A stretch of 64,000 nucleotides of DNA from the NCBI GenBank assembly GCA_951394405.1, contig OX596335.1, positions 4,154,001-4,218,000 on the forward strand, read 5' to 3'. This document shows positions 21,360 through 34,300 of the stretch, one piece after another (position 1 is the first letter of the stretch; each line of letters starts with the position of its first letter). The notes beneath the pieces were generated by a model. The model was not told where the DNA came from, made no database searches, and was given only the letters and a program-made list of their open reading frames with translations. This stretch comes from Coprinellus micaceus (Eukaryota; Basidiomycota; Agaricomycetes; Agaricales; Psathyrellaceae). A program made the translations under genes and the position numbers.

Positions 21360-22046
21360 CTACTTGGCCTCCATCCCAGCAGCAGCGACCCTAGCATAGC
21401 TCTTCCCCAGTCCCTTCTGCCCACTCTCCTCAACCTGGACGCACTCCCACCCCTCATCAAGCTCCCCATTCCCAACCCCATCCTCCAACACAATAACCGA
21501 CCGCACATGGGGTATAATCTCAAAGTCTCCATCCAGGCCTCCCTTCCCCGCTGGACCGTGACCCTTCTTCGACTTCTTCGAGCTTGCGAAGACGACCAGG
21601 TCCGCTAGCTTGACATCAGCGAACGGCGTCCCCGCGCCGAACACAAACGAATCCTTCTTCTGCCTTGCTACCCCCCCTGCACCAATCGGCTGGTACTCGC
21701 TCGCCAGCTCCCGTCCCTCCTCCTTACTATCCTTCCTCGCTTCCTCCGATACAGGTGGTTTGGGACTCTTCCCCCTTGCATGGGCGTAGCTCCCATCCCG
21801 CCGCTTGCTCGCAGTGAGGGCGGAGCCGTTCCCCCATGCGAAGGCCTTCTTCGCCTTCGTCCGAGCGCGGTCGAGCGTCTTCATATGTCGAGCTCGGTCG
21901 TGCTCGTATGCGAGGGTGTCCTTGTCTTCCTTGGTGTAGAGGAGGTCAATGGTAGGGGAGAGTGGGGTGGCGTCCTGTTCCTTCTTCTCTGCGACGACGG
22001 GAGGGGTGAAGGTCATGCTGAGGCTGGCGACAGTGGACGAAGACAT
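21360..22046 (-). CDS. Orphan lysine-rich basic protein
   Basis: A single frame of 228 aa with no recognised domain. The first ~40 residues are Ser/Thr-rich. Then comes a strongly basic helical part (YEHDRARHMKTLDRARTKAK), a charged middle with two polar repeats of Lys/Glu, then FGAGTPFADVKLADLVVFAS with an SKKSKKGHGP basic patch, and an acidic end (GELDEGWECVQVEESG). There is no signal peptide or membrane segment. Codon use and the acidic/basic block structure look like a real protein rather than a chance frame. It may be a basidiomycete-restricted nuclear or cytosolic protein (inference). Confidence 0.65.
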   Translation of the reverse strand: MSSSTVASLSMTFTPPVVAEKKEQDATPLSPTIDLLYTKEDKDTLAYEHDRARHMKTLDRARTKAKKAFAWGNGSALTASKRRDGSYAHARGKSPKPPVSEEARKDSKEEGRELASEYQPIGAGGVARQKKDSFVFGAGTPFADVKLADLVVFASSKKSKKGHGPAGKGGLDGDFEIIPHVRSVIVLEDGVGNGELDEGWECVQVEESGQKGLGKSYARVAAAGMEAK

Positions 22047-24270
22047 TATGTGTGGATATGGGTAAGAGTTGGGAATAGAAGAGGGTTGGTTGGGTATGAA
22101 TGAGATGGGGTCAAGGTGATGATGACGGTCAGAAGAGAAGGTGTTTGAAACTATCCTGTTGCGCTGTGTCGACTTAGCTAGGTTCCGCGCTGAGCTATTG
22201 TCGGTGGGACTGACGTGCTATTGTTATCCGTGACTCGATGCTATGGACTCGGTGCTTGGACCTTCTCAATCGACTGGATGCGGCAAACTCTGGTTCTGAA
22301 ACTCGGGGCTTGCTCTGGCTGACTGCGAGATAAGGATGGAGGCTGTGTGCGGGCACTGGCCTGTGCTGCTTGCTGCTAGCGTTTCTGAACGGGGTCTATG
22401 GAGGTTAAATGTACCTCCGAGTCGGGTCTAGGTGCTGGCTTCCGTTCCGTGCGGTGGGGTCCGCTGGCGCTTATTGATGACGTCGACGGGGGCTTTAGCC
22501 TTGGTGCTGGCAACGGAATGAAGCAAGAGTCGAGCGGATACGGGTGAGTGGGCTGGTGGTCAGCGGGGTCGGGGTTGGTCGGGGGAGTGGGAGTGGGACT
22601 CTTGTTTGACGGTCTGTGGGTGGGCGTTGAGTATGACGAGTATCGACGTGGGGTGACGCCATATCGCATGAATATGTGCGTACCTATGCAAGGATCTAAG
22701 CCTCCAACGCAATACGTAGGCAACAGGTCACAAGGTGGGGGGACTTGAGACAATGACAATACAGTACTTGGACTCGGGGGGTGGGTCCGGGTAATGCAAT
22801 GTCACAACAGGGGCTGAAGTTGACGAAGAGGGACTAGTTGGTTGGTTGGCAATGGGCCTGGGCTTGGGCAAGTTGGGTGGGGTGTTCCTTCGAAGTTGAA
22901 GGAAGGGGTTGAAGGAGAGCGAAAGCTGGCGAGATGAAATGGACGGCGGTATATATGCTCGGCGGCGAGATAAGCAGGCGTGCGAGCGCGTAGCCTCTAA
23001 ACAAACAATCAGTTGTTGATCCACCACCACCCGAGCTAACGCGAACGGACTCCAACAAAGGAACCACCAACCAGCCAACTCGCTTTAGGAGCTGAGCCGA
23101 CCAGACTTAGACTCGGTGCAGCCAGTCTCCTTCTCCCTCGTTCGCATTACAGATTACGCCGGTGTTACACCTTGAATGGTGCGCAGTACGAGCTGGGACC
23201 TACCCCGGAAAGGTAGTTTGGCAGTCGAGCCACGTACCGGGCAGCGGTACCTATCAATGTGTAACGTTGGACAAGGCGATGTGCGTGGAGGAATGTAGGT
23301 AGATTGCGGAGTCTTGTACAAGGGCTGCTTCCGCTGGACTGAACGAATGCGCACGTTCCTCGATGGGATAATTGCGCTGCCTCTTGGGCTTTCTCCATAT
23401 TCCCTGTACCCCCACAGTTCTCTGCGATGAACATAGCACTACTGCGTAGGATTGAGCTGTTCAAACCGCACCAGTCGGCTGTCCTTGGGTTGACATGAGC
23501 GGGGTAACGGAACAGCATTCAACGGAGGCCGGAGACGGAGATAAGGATAGGGGCTACAAGGGGTCCGATCGACAAATCTGGTAACCTGCGCCCCTGAACT
23601 GGACAGACATGCATGCGGCGTAGTATACGAGTCAGAGTATATCGTTCGAGGAAAGGCCAGGGAAAGAGTGAACCAAAGGGAGGATGCTAAGGAGATAGCC
23701 GCCCTGGGATCCTTAGAAGAACAGGCGCGGGTCAGCTGAAGAGGCTAGATACGCGCTAATTTGTGTTGAGCTAGTTTCATCGACAGCAGCTTCGCTTGAA
23801 CGTTTGATTCCTCTGGGGACCCACATGTGTCCATTCATGCCCTCGATCACGTTTGTCTGCTGTACAAGGGGCTTGAAGTCGTACCACCAGGTGACCAGGC
23901 CATTTAGACTCGCTCTTAATGGCCCCACAGGTTCGCGGAAAGAAGCGGGAATCCGAGCTATATACCGCGTTCTGCACGTTCACGTTCACTTCCGCAATCA
24001 TGGTGCACGATGGCTCACCCTGGGTCGCGTTGTGGTGATCGCAATGGAAGGTACGATGATCCCCCACGTATGAGTGCTAGTATCCCCTGTGAACCCATTC
24101 GATGCATCAAGGGACGTTGGAGTGAAGGAGAGCATGGGAAGCTTCGCTCCAGCTGGGTTGAGGAGGATACTATGCTCTGAGAAATATGATACAATCGCAA
24201 ATGGAAGCTGATTCTGATGCTACACCTCGATGAGGGGTATCTAAATTACCCCTCAGTGCCCCGAGGTTGA
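22047..24270. other. Gene-poor interval
   Basis: About 2.2 kb with no supported gene, tRNA or transposon. Frames on both strands are short and compositionally unlike the neighbouring coding regions. The right end holds the 3' flank of the MFS gene and the left end the promoter of the orphan gene. Confidence 0.5.
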
Positions 24271-26321
24271 TTAAATCTGATACCTGAACTTCGGATGCTT
24301 ATACCCCATCCCCTCCAACGCCTCCCTTCCCTTCTCTGTGGTGTCATCAGCCATACCTTCCAGCCTATAGTCCCGCCCTCCCCGATCCCGTTTCCCGTTC
24401 TCCCACCGAACGTAGAACGCGAGGAATATCGCGACGAGGAGGGTACAGGTGACCGACCCGAGGACGATGGAATTACCTGTTCGGTAATCGGGTGCATCAC
24501 CGGGAAGGTAGGTCCACATGCTGAGGAACGGGTTAGCGAGAAAAGGAGGCGAGGGGACTAAGAGGGTAGCGTACGCAATAACAGACCCAAGCGCGCCGAT
24601 ACCACACACGGCTGCGCTCACAGTTGCACGCATCGTGTCTGGAGCTGCGTTGTCCGTGGCCCATGCAATGATCTATTCGCTCGAACGTGAGCCAGATTCT
24701 CTCAGCTAGAATTGAAGAGGGCTTACCATGGGCCCTCCAACACAACCACCCGTAACTATCAAATGGCACGCTGCATACCTTGCTTTGGCGTTCTGTGTCG
24801 TGATCGAGATGATGTACCCAACAACGACGATGGATACGGAGGAAATCAGGGGTATGCAGCGCATGCGGATTTTGTAGGAGAAATAGGAGTTGAGGCTGAC
24901 CCAGATTGCGCCAGAGAGGAAGGGAGGGACAGTGCGAAGTTGGACCTCAACGGTGGCTAGGGATCCCAGGTTAGTGAAGTACGGCGAAGTGGTAGGAATG
25001 AGGCGTACTATAGGTTCCCTGAGTGTTGATAACCGTTGGTAGGAAGAGGCTCATGCCTTGGAAAGACATATTAAGCGTCACGAAGCAAATAATGCACCCA
25101 ATGGTCTGCGAGCATTCTCGTCAACACTTCCACCCCCAACCGCATAATTCTATATCACTCACAATAACATTAAACGAGTGCGCCACCAACTTCCAACTCG
25201 TCCTCTCCTTCTGTCCGTGGCTCTTCACCACCGAATCTGCGTCGATACGCGCCATAGCCAACCGTCTCTCCTCCTCGCTAAGCATCTTGGCGGTGGTGGG
25301 GTCGTCGGGCATGATGAAGTAGAGGAGGATGCCGAAGGCGACTGTGAATGCGCCTTCGATGAGGAAGATTTTTCGCCAGCGTTTGACATAACCAAAGTCG
25401 CCGATGCGGAGCAGGGCAGAGGCGATCAGGCCACCGACTGGGTTCACGGTTTAATTAATACACGATGAATTTCGGAGGGAAGGAAGGCTACTCACAGGCC
25501 CCGGAGAGGGCAGGAGCAATACCGTTGAAGAGTCCGATGCGAAGGACAAGCTCTTTTCTCCGGTAATACTGTAGACCTGCGTCAACCCTCAGAAAGTTAG
25601 ACGGCCTGTGAAGAGAGCTCACCCGTGACATGACATAGATGAGGCCAGACTATTGAAGGTCAGGCTCAGGCTTCCAATAGGAGTTGACAATAAACCTACC
25701 AGCGTGCCACCTTCGAAAATCCCAAGAAAAATTCGAGTGACGATGAGTCCAGTGTAATTGGTGATGAATGTTGATGCCAGCGAGATGAGACCGAACCCAA
25801 GGACGAGTATGACGATGAGTTTCGAGCCGAAACGTTTTAGGAGCAGGTTGGAGGGAATGTCGGCGAGGATATACTTTAGAAGAGGTGAAAGTCTAGCCAG
25901 AGGCGAAGTTGTAAGAGAGATGCTGGACATACGAAGACGTAAAAGATGGTCAGGGCCTTGTTCAGATCTGTCCCTTCCATCCCTAGGTCCTTTTCGAGAC
26001 CCGCAATTTTGGCATTGCCTTGGCGAACGAAGTGAGAAGGCGTCGACTGGAAATGGAGACCAACGTGTACCTATTGCTGTCCTTAACGCGCAAGTTAGCG
26101 TGAGCCCGGGCATAAAACTGGGGAGAAACTGACCTGTCGATATAATTCAGGCCGTAGATGACGATGAACAGGGGCAAGAGTATCCAATCCAACTTCCTCA
26201 CAAACTTGCGCTCCGCTACCGGGTCGATCTCAGGTTCGCTAATCTGAGTAGTTTGCGCCGGTTCCTTCAGAGTACTGTCCCGCTCGACTTGCTCAATCGA
26301 ATGTTTTTCTGAATCAGACAT
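24271..26321 (-). CDS. MFS permease of the DAL5/allantoate (anion:cation symporter) family
   Basis: A plasma-membrane transporter for an organic anion such as allantoate, nicotinate, pantothenate or a vitamin; the substrate cannot be read from sequence. Ten exons (26134-26321, 26071-26081, 25933-26018, 25700-25873, 25623-25649, 25496-25568, 25163-25437, 25009-25105, 24727-24956, 24271-24672) give 520 aa, the normal family length. Signatures are LDWILLPLFIVIYGLNYIDR at the first helix, YILADIPSNLLLKRFGSK, TRIFLGIFEGGTLSGLIYVM, SRYYRRKELVLRIGLF, and the central loop MPDDPTTAKMLSEEERRLA. Twelve helices are plausible. Exon 2 is only 11 nt and completes YIDRTAIGNAK; exon 5 is 27 nt. The gene stands alone, with ~2 kb of gene-poor DNA on both sides. 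Confidence 0.92.
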
Positions 26322-28293
26322 AGTGAGGAAAGCAGAGGAGCCAATAAACTCGAAAGCCAAGCGACCCAAGTAGCGTTATAAAGCACCAGCGACGGCCTAA
26401 GCCATTGCGAGAAGCAGAGTTACTTAGGACCCCGACTCCGAGATGGTGATATCTTTCCGACGAATAACCAGTGTAACACCACAAGAAGCGCCGTTCATGC
26501 TGGCAAGATATCGTTGGAGGATAGCCGTTCTTCCTTATGTCGAAGCCAGAAGACGGGTGTCATTGTAACAGCCGTGTTTTAGCTTTACGCCACATTCTAG
26601 GGTCTCATAAGACATAGTAGGGATGCAGAAGAAGGCAGGTGTGGAAGAGCCAATGGTGGTGGAAGAGAAGAAAGGCGAGTGGACGCGATGACCGCCCTTC
26701 GGAAAGCCCCTATTTCTCGCGGCCCGGCCACTGCCCGCCTGAAGTCCGTCGTGCGTTTGTTGCCTTGCCCTCCGCTTGCCTTCTCCCTTCCCCTTGGTTT
26801 TCGTTCCACCACCACTACCGCTCCCGTCTGACAGCCTTCATAGAATCTTAGTGCTCGCACGCCGTTATGACAACTCTACAGCAGAAGTTGATGCACCAGC
26901 GTCAGACTACGCAAGATTGGACGAGTATTCTCATCCACTCGCGCACCACTCTCCTTCGGGGTTGTGCGCAGCTTCTCTTACTTCATCAAGGTAGTGCTTC
27001 TCTGTGAAATCTGGTCGAAATCCATCGTATGACAGTGGATAAACCTTCCCGCACTTCGATACGACCAACGGCTAGTCTAAATTCTCCCCTTTGGTGTCCC
27101 GACCTTTCGCTTCAGCATCTTTCGGTGATTTGACAAGCTGTACCTTCGTCATGACAAGACACACATCTGGCTTAGACATATTCCCCAACGCGAGTCGCCT
27201 TCAAGCAGCCAAAACCGTTCACCCGCATCTACCTCGAAGTTCTTCTGGGATCCTACACATACGAAACCACCTGGGTCCACACCTCGTGCGGCATGATAGA
27301 TATGGCAACCTTTGTCACACCCTTTGCTCGACGCTCCAAGAATACAGGGAGATCTCCCGCGGAATGCTTACCTGGTGGAGAAGGACCCACATTTGTATCA
27401 AGAGCCAACACGCGGCCCTTGTCCGCTCGGGATATCCCTGGGTGAATGTAGAATGAATGTTACTTGGGATGCTCGCGGGTGTGTGGGCCGGGTTGTCTTC
27501 CTTCTCTTGTGTCCGCGTTGGCATATTAATGTGTTCTCGAAGGTGCAGAATTTTCGAACTTCGTTCTCGAGGAGAGGGATGTCCTCGTACGATGACATCA
27601 GGCGCTTCTGGTGAGCACTGAGCACTCCGGGACCGACAGATGGATGAGCATCTGTTTTTTAAAGCTCTCCAGGAGGTGGCCTGGATAGCGGTTCCTGTTT
27701 CTCGACGCATCGGCCGATAAAATTGGGAGCCAATGGAGAAGGGTGGGGCCCAATGAGCGTTGCGCGATTCGTCGTGCACTGGCATCGTTCATTCTGTACT
27801 GTGCTTCGCTCTCAGGTCGTAGGTGACGAGCGTTGGCTATTCTGAGGAGAACAATCGCCTTTATCGGTCCTCGTTCGCCGTGCGTTCAACGTGTCTACGG
27901 TTCAACTGAGGCGACCTTCGTTTCCTTCCAGACCTCCGATTGCCGGAGCAGGTACATATGTCCAAGGCGGTGCGGGCGCTAATCAGCCCATCTTACCTTC
28001 CGACCCCCAGTAAGTTGATTATCTACCTCCCGGGCTGGGTGGCCTTGACCCCAGACACTTATTCGCAGGCAATACATGCCAGCATGAACGCCTTCTGCCC
28101 CGCGCTGGCCCACCATCGATCCCAAGTCTTACGTTCTACCTCAAACATCTTCAGAACCACCGCATGGTCGTCGCAGAGGCCCATATGACTCAAATTTGAT
28201 ATTTACCACTGACTCACAGCCTCAACTATACAGTACTTAACACCGCCCACCTCCTTCAGAACTACAACACGGCTTGCCTCTCCGCTTTCAGCC
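26322..28293. other. Gene-poor interval between MFS and GNAT genes
   Basis: About 2 kb that must contain two divergent promoters. No frame shows a domain, and both strands carry frequent stops outside short shadow frames. The last ~100 bp before 28294 look like a leader. Confidence 0.5.
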
Positions 28294-29225
28294 ATGACCT
28301 CCACAGTCTTCTCCCACTCGGATCCCCTCCAACCAAGGAACCCGCAACTCGAACCTCTTGAACTCAATCCCACAACAGGGGAACCTTTCCTCCGGGTGGA
28401 GGGTTTCGATGACATCATCATCACTCCCCTGCGATGGGAGGACGCGCCGACGTTCATACCGTACCTGAACGATCCGGCGGTATACCGCTGGATGGCGGGG
28501 CCGCCTGTGCCTTATTTGCCATGTGAGTTCTCTGTGTACCTTGCATCGATGGTTGTCGTTTGCATCCATACTAATGTTCAATGGTAAAATGTGTTCTAGC
28601 CGACGCAGAGTTCTGGTCCAACCACATCATCCCGCCTCAAAAAGCCACCCTGTTCGAGCTTGAGCAGGCAAGGGACCAGCCTGAGATTATCACTGTTGAT
28701 GTTTGCCCCGTGAACAGTATTCGAAAAGTCAACGACGATGGGACGGACCTCTTCATCGGGGCAGTGGACATCCACAGGAACATGGACATCGGGGAACTTG
28801 TATTGGGGGAAAGCGGGGAGTATGTCGTGGATATGACCCTGAAGGAGGAGAATCAGAAGAAGAATGAAGGGAAGGAAGCCGGGGACCCAGGCATTATCTG
28901 GGAATTCGGGGGTACGTCTCTACTAGGATTTATTCGCCTCATCACACGTTTAACCCAGGGGCTGATACTTACCTTCACAGACTACCTTGCTCCCGCATAT
29001 CACGGCCGGGGAATCATGACCGCCTGTATCAAGACCATCCTCGAGAAATGGGCAATTCCCCGCTTGAAGTCGCGCACAGTGCGTGCGGCCGCCTTCGCAG
29101 GTAACATCGGGAGCCAGAAAGTCTTCCTCAAGAACGGGTTCACGCATATTGCGACCCTGCCCGACCATGTTAATGTGAGAGGTGAGGCAAGAACGTTGGA
29201 GGTGCTGCAGTGGACCCTGCCATGA
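28294..29225 (+). CDS. GNAT family N-acetyltransferase
   Basis: A GCN5-related acetyltransferase; the acceptor is unknown. Three exons (28294-28522, 28600-28911, 28981-29225) give 261 aa. The N-terminal part ends in IITPLRWEDAPTFIPYLNDP, typical of the RimJ/RimL-like branch. The acetyl-CoA motif A lies in exon 3: YLAPAYHGRGIMTACIKTIL, where HGRG is the Q/RxxGxG-type loop. Motif B follows with RAAAFAGNIGSQKVFLKNGF, the usual N-x-x-S-x-x-V-x-x-K-x-G-F pattern. A charged insertion (EENQKKNEGKEAGDPG) separates the two halves. No signal peptide is present, so it is probably cytosolic. Confidence 0.88.
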
Positions 29226-29541
29226 TCGGGGGCGTCATTGCGTGTTGATTGCGTGAGTGGCCTTGCGTTGTTAATTTCGTTACCGTTTCGTTTTCTATTG
29301 GGATATAAAGTGTAGTGCGTCGGTGGCGTATCGTGATTATCAGTACACTTGTAGGGGACGGCTCGAACGCACCTTGTCGCTCGGGATGGCGAGGCCGCGA
29401 ATGAAGTCATGAAAACACTTGAACTTGAAGTTCAAATTCAGTCTTAATAATACAAAGTGTCAGGCAGCGAGACAAGCCGATACAAACGTTCTCCTGGACC
29501 TAGACCGCGCTTGAACTCAGCGCATAGACGTTTCGCTTGCA

Positions 29542-29580
29542 CGGGCGCTACACGCCTTCGGGTGCCGCGGCGGATTCGGA
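29542..29580 (+). repeat. Diverged direct repeat, copy A
   Basis: A 39-nt segment starting cgggcgctacacgcctt that recurs 347 nt downstream. Six of the eight differences between the copies are transitions. It may be a remnant of a decayed duplication or element; no terminal repeats or coding capacity were seen. Confidence 0.4.
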
Positions 29581-29888
29581 GTGGGGTCCAACCTGTTTAG
29601 GACCGGCGAGGGATATTTCCGGGGCCACGAGGAGGGCTGTCGGCTGAGGCGTAGCCGTCAATACAATTGTATTCTGATAAGACCTTTTCGCTGTCGTAGG
29701 CCGTCCGAGTCCAGAACGGGTTGGTACCTGATGTGCCGCACGCGGGCGCTTAAATGTCGATAGGGCTCTACGCAGGGTGATCTGTTGCGGGGGTCAGAGG
29801 AGCCGACGGACTTGCGAAAATAGATGTGGGCTGCGGGTCAAGCTATATGGATGTCGGTGTTACGATGTTTTAGGCGGCACAGCAGGCG

Positions 29889-29927
29889 CGGGCGTGACAC
29901 GCCTTTGAGCGCTGCGGCGGCTTTGGA
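29889..29927 (+). repeat. Diverged direct repeat, copy B
   Basis: Same-length partner of copy A, starting cgggcgtgacacgcctt, 31 of 39 positions identical. The flanks do not align convincingly. Confidence 0.4.
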
Positions 29928-31302
29928 GCGAGCTCAACTTTGTATCAGCGAAGTCCATTTTGGACGATTCCGGTCGAAAATACGTGAGCGTGGTTTGGAA
30001 CGCGGGGAGGTGCTGCCTTGAGGGCAGCTGTGCTTTTCGCTGTTGGCGAAAAAAATCGCGAGGGCGAGGCTGCGCCTGGGCAGCGGCGCGGTGTGGTCAC
30101 GCCTTTGCCCATCCATTCATCCGAGCTGCAGGCATAATACGCAACACCACACCCATTTGTCAGTTTAAGTGCTTGAAGGGTCATATTCAAACTTTACCGA
30201 TGAGGTCACCCAACGGTCGCGTTCTTCACTTGGCCTTTTCTAAAGTGTAGGACAACATACTAGGAATTAATGAAGGATACCTTCACGAGCGTCATTTCTC
30301 CACCTGACTTCATAGATGGTGGGAGTTGTACCATGACATGCTTTTGGGGTTTCTTCCTGCCTACAAAATATTTGAGCTTGAAAGCGACATTCCACGCTTT
30401 CGTGACTCCCCAAGCCGAACACGGCTGCCCTCTGTCACATTCAAGCTGTCTGTACATCCCAACCCACGGGGGAGGGGGTGGAGGACTGCCATAGTCTATT
30501 TTTATCCCGCGAGCGAGGACCTTCAGGAGAAGGTTCTCTTGGCTGACGCAGTCTGGTGCTTCTCCCAGGTTTCTCACCCCCTCAGTCACAGAGGCCGGCG
30601 CTGATTGCGCACATTATGATCTCATTTGGGTCCTTGGTGTACCTGTTGAAGTCCAAGCAAAGGCGCAGTTCGATGTTCGAGCGGAAAGAAAAACAAATCC
30701 AGGGTCTTCGGATTTGAAGCCAGGCTGTATGTCAGATCGGAGGGCCGGCGAACATTGCGCACGTTTCAACACAAAGGTGCTATTCGTGTCCGACTTGATG
30801 CCCGTGAAGAGGCGTTTGCGGGTGGTCTGCCGGCCTCGAGGCTGTGAGGTGAATGTTTGAACATTGCCAAGCCATGGTTCAATGTCGCTGGAACTTGAGC
30901 CAGGAGGACGCAGCTTGTGGGTTGGCATTCATGACATGAGGGGAGGATGTTGAAAACGTTGCGAGGGGAGCTTCAGGGACCAAATGTGTGACATTTTTGT
31001 ATCATTCAGCTTGATTTGGAATACAACCGGGGGAAATTGAGTTTGGAACGAATTTGCCCTTTCAGTGGACCGCCTTGGGTTTCCACTGTCCATTCACCAC
31101 CAGTGTCTGCACGTCGTCGCCCCGCAGCGAGCAGCTCGCCTTCTCCTCGACCCTCGTTGCAGCCGCACTGACGACCCCTATTTCCAACTGGAACGCCGGG
31201 AGGCGTCAGTCCACACCCCTTTCACCTCACAGGCCGCAAGCCGCCTAACCTTTTCGTCATTTTCCATCCGGGACACCAACATCGTCAGCCCCATCCCTCG
31301 CT

Positions 31303-34300
31303 ATGGACCCATCCAGGGGCGACCAGCGACCCCCGCGTTCAGCACGACCTGGCCGCCAGTCCTCTTCCCAGGTGCCCTCGCTTCCGTACGATGCTCAACA
31401 GCAGTACCAACAAGGTCGACCGCCACAATCGCCCCATGCGAATGTCTCCTTTCAAAATGCGGAGTATGGTGACAGGAAGGATCCTATTGACCCGAACACA
31501 CCCCGGGCTCGAACAATGCCCTCAGCATATCATCACATGCAGGATGTTGAAGGCCAGGGTGCTGAATACGACCCGTCAAAGGTGTACCGAAAGAAGAGTC
31601 TTGTGCGGCCTGATAGGGAGAAGATCGACCCAGGGCATCGACAGTTCCACTACCGCAACCACGTCGCCCAGATGGAGGAGGAGCATGGAGGGCGAATAGG
31701 CGTGATGCCATCCAGTACGTCTTGCCCCCCTTGCGTCGCATGTTGGTAGGCTAAATGACCTGGGCGCAGCGACTGGCAACTATCCCCATCCTCAGCCACA
31801 TCATCATCAACAGCAGCAACCACGAGAGGCCCTTCGTCGGGGGAGGTCCCTCCTGGCACGAGAGGAGGGCGATGTTAGCGAGTCGGGATTGAACATCTTC
31901 CGGAGAGCACAGACGCTTCGTCGCAAAAAGTCGGCTGCTGCTGCCGCAGCGGCTGCAGCACCAAAACCTCCCCCTGACGCTCCCAAGAAGCAGCGGGGGT
32001 GCTGGAAAGGTCCTGGCCCGGGTGGACCATGGATGACCTTCTGTCTGATCGTCACCTTCTGGATGCCGAACTTCATGCTGAGGTGGTGTGGTACGTTGGA
32101 TTCATTGGTGGCCTCGTTCATTTAGGGAACCCATCTCTGATAACCCTGCTTCTCCCTTGTCCAGGAATATCGACGCCCGAGGCACAACGAGCATGGCGGG
32201 AAAAGATGGGTCTTGTCAGCTGTATCCTCGCACTCATGGCGGCGGTTGGTTTCCTGACTTTCGGGTTCACGAAAGCCGTGTGCGGCAAGCCTGCCAATCG
32301 ATATCATGGAGGTGCCATCGGCGACGCCTTCATTGGCAACGGGTCTATGGTCGTCCACGGCTACAACTACGACATTTCGAACTTCAGGCATCCCCGTGCA
32401 GGTTCGACTTTCAACGGCACCACGAACCCCTTGTACACCGGCGGGTGGAATTTGGCAGGAAATGATGCTTCATTCCTGTTCCAGAAGACGAACGAGGCTT
32501 GCTACTCTCTGATTACTCGCTCGTCGAGCTCGAGTATCACTGGCAACGGTCTTTTTTTGGACTGGTACTTCCCTTGCAACATTTACAGCCAGTACGGCAC
32601 CGGCACCAACCTCACAGGTTACGAAAGTTCGGCTAATTGCCATCGGGCGTCATCGACCAAGGCGCAGTTGTCTAGTGTGGATTTGATGGGGCAGGTGTAT
32701 TATACTTGGGATGACGTGAAGGATAGTAGGCGCAACCTGGCCGTATACGAATCGTGAGTTTGCTTCCGCTGGGATTTTCGCACTGTAACTGACGTTGTGT
32801 CTAGGTCTGTTCTGGATCTGAACCTTCTCAATTGGTTGAGCGGAGCACAGGTCAACTATCCATCCGTCTTCGACACCCTGAAGAGACCCGACGGGACCTA
32901 CAACGGCAAAGACTTGACGATGTACTTCATCCGTACCAAGCAGAAGAACATCGGCCACTGTTTGCAGGATCTCGTGACCATCGGATTCATTGACACGAAC
33001 AGTATTGGCTGCGTGGCCTCGCAGGTCGTGCTGTACCTCTCCCTCATCTTCATCATCGGTGTTGTCGCCATTCGTTTCGTCATGGCCGTCATGTTCCAAT
33101 GGTTCTTCTCCTGGAAACTCGGCAACTTCCCCCGAGAGACGTATGTTGAACGGATGGCGCGCTCTGCTGCAATCGAGCAATGGTCAGACGGCATCCACCT
33201 TCCTCCTGCCCAGTGGAGACCGGACGCACCCGAGAAGAGTGGCGCTGGTTACAAGAACAACGGCAACAACCGCAAGACGCTCCTCCCTAACACGTCGAGG
33301 TTCACTCCTGCGGACGGTCCCAAAGGCGATTGGAAGGCGCTTGGTGGACGGCCCATGACGACGTATGGTAGGCTGGATTCTCGGAGGTCAACTGTTTACG
33401 CTTCTTCGGCGAAGGGTGGAAAAGGAACGCCTCCTGATTCGCCAAGCCGCCATTCGAGGAGCACCATGTCCCTGGTCGATAACGTTGGGGCCCGGAACGC
33501 CTTTGCGGACACCACCTGCCCCTTCCCCTTGGACAATGTCGTCCCTCAACCACCTCCGGACTACGAACCATTCAATTTCCCTCTCGCACATACGATCTGT
33601 CTCGTCACCGCGTACTCCGAGTCTATCGAGGGTCTACGAACGACTTTGGATTCAGTCGCGACCACCGACTACCCCAACAGCCACAAACTCATTCTCGTCA
33701 TCGCTGACGGTATGGTCAAGGGTGATGGTAACGACCTCCTCACTCCTGAAATCGTCCTCAACATGATGAAGGAATTCGTCATCCCTCCTGAGGACGTTGA
33801 GGCTCACTCGTACGTCGCCATCGCCGACGGTCACAAGCGCCACAATATGGCCAAGGTTTATGCTGGATTCTATGACTACGACAACAATACCGTTGAGGGG
33901 AGCAAGCAGCAACGTGTCCCTGTTGTACTTGTTGCCAAGGTCGGAAACCCTCTGGAGGCCACCGAGGCGAAACCCGGTAACCGTGGTAAACGCGACAGTC
34001 AGATTGTCCTCATGTCGTTCTTGCAGAAGGTCATGTTTGACGAGCGTATGACCACCTTCGAGTATGAGTTCTTCAACTCGGTATGGAGGGTAACGGGTGT
34101 CAGTCCGGATCGGTACGAGCTGGTCCTCTGTGTGGATGCCGATACGAAGGTGTTCCCAGATTCCTTGACGAGGATGATCAGTACCATGGTCTGTGATGAG
34201 GAGATTATGGGTCTGTGTGGAGAAACGAAGATTGCGAACAAGGCGGAGACTTTCGTGACGATGATGCAAGGTACGTCCTTGACGCTCGGTGACTAAAGTT

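Larger units (their letters stand above)
29226..31302. other. Gene-poor interval with a diverged 39-bp direct repeat
   Basis: About 2 kb with no supported gene. It contains two related 39-nt segments, 29542-29580 and 29889-29927, on the same strand (31 of 39 identical by eye). From ~31070 the DNA becomes the pyrimidine/Pro-codon-rich leader of the chitin synthase gene; its frame is broken by a stop before the ATG at 31303. Confidence 0.5.

Noticed and set aside
31919..31989. Alanine codon run as a microsatellite or regulatory repeat
   Set aside because: It lies inside a chitin synthase exon and codes a poly-Ala stretch; ordinary low complexity.
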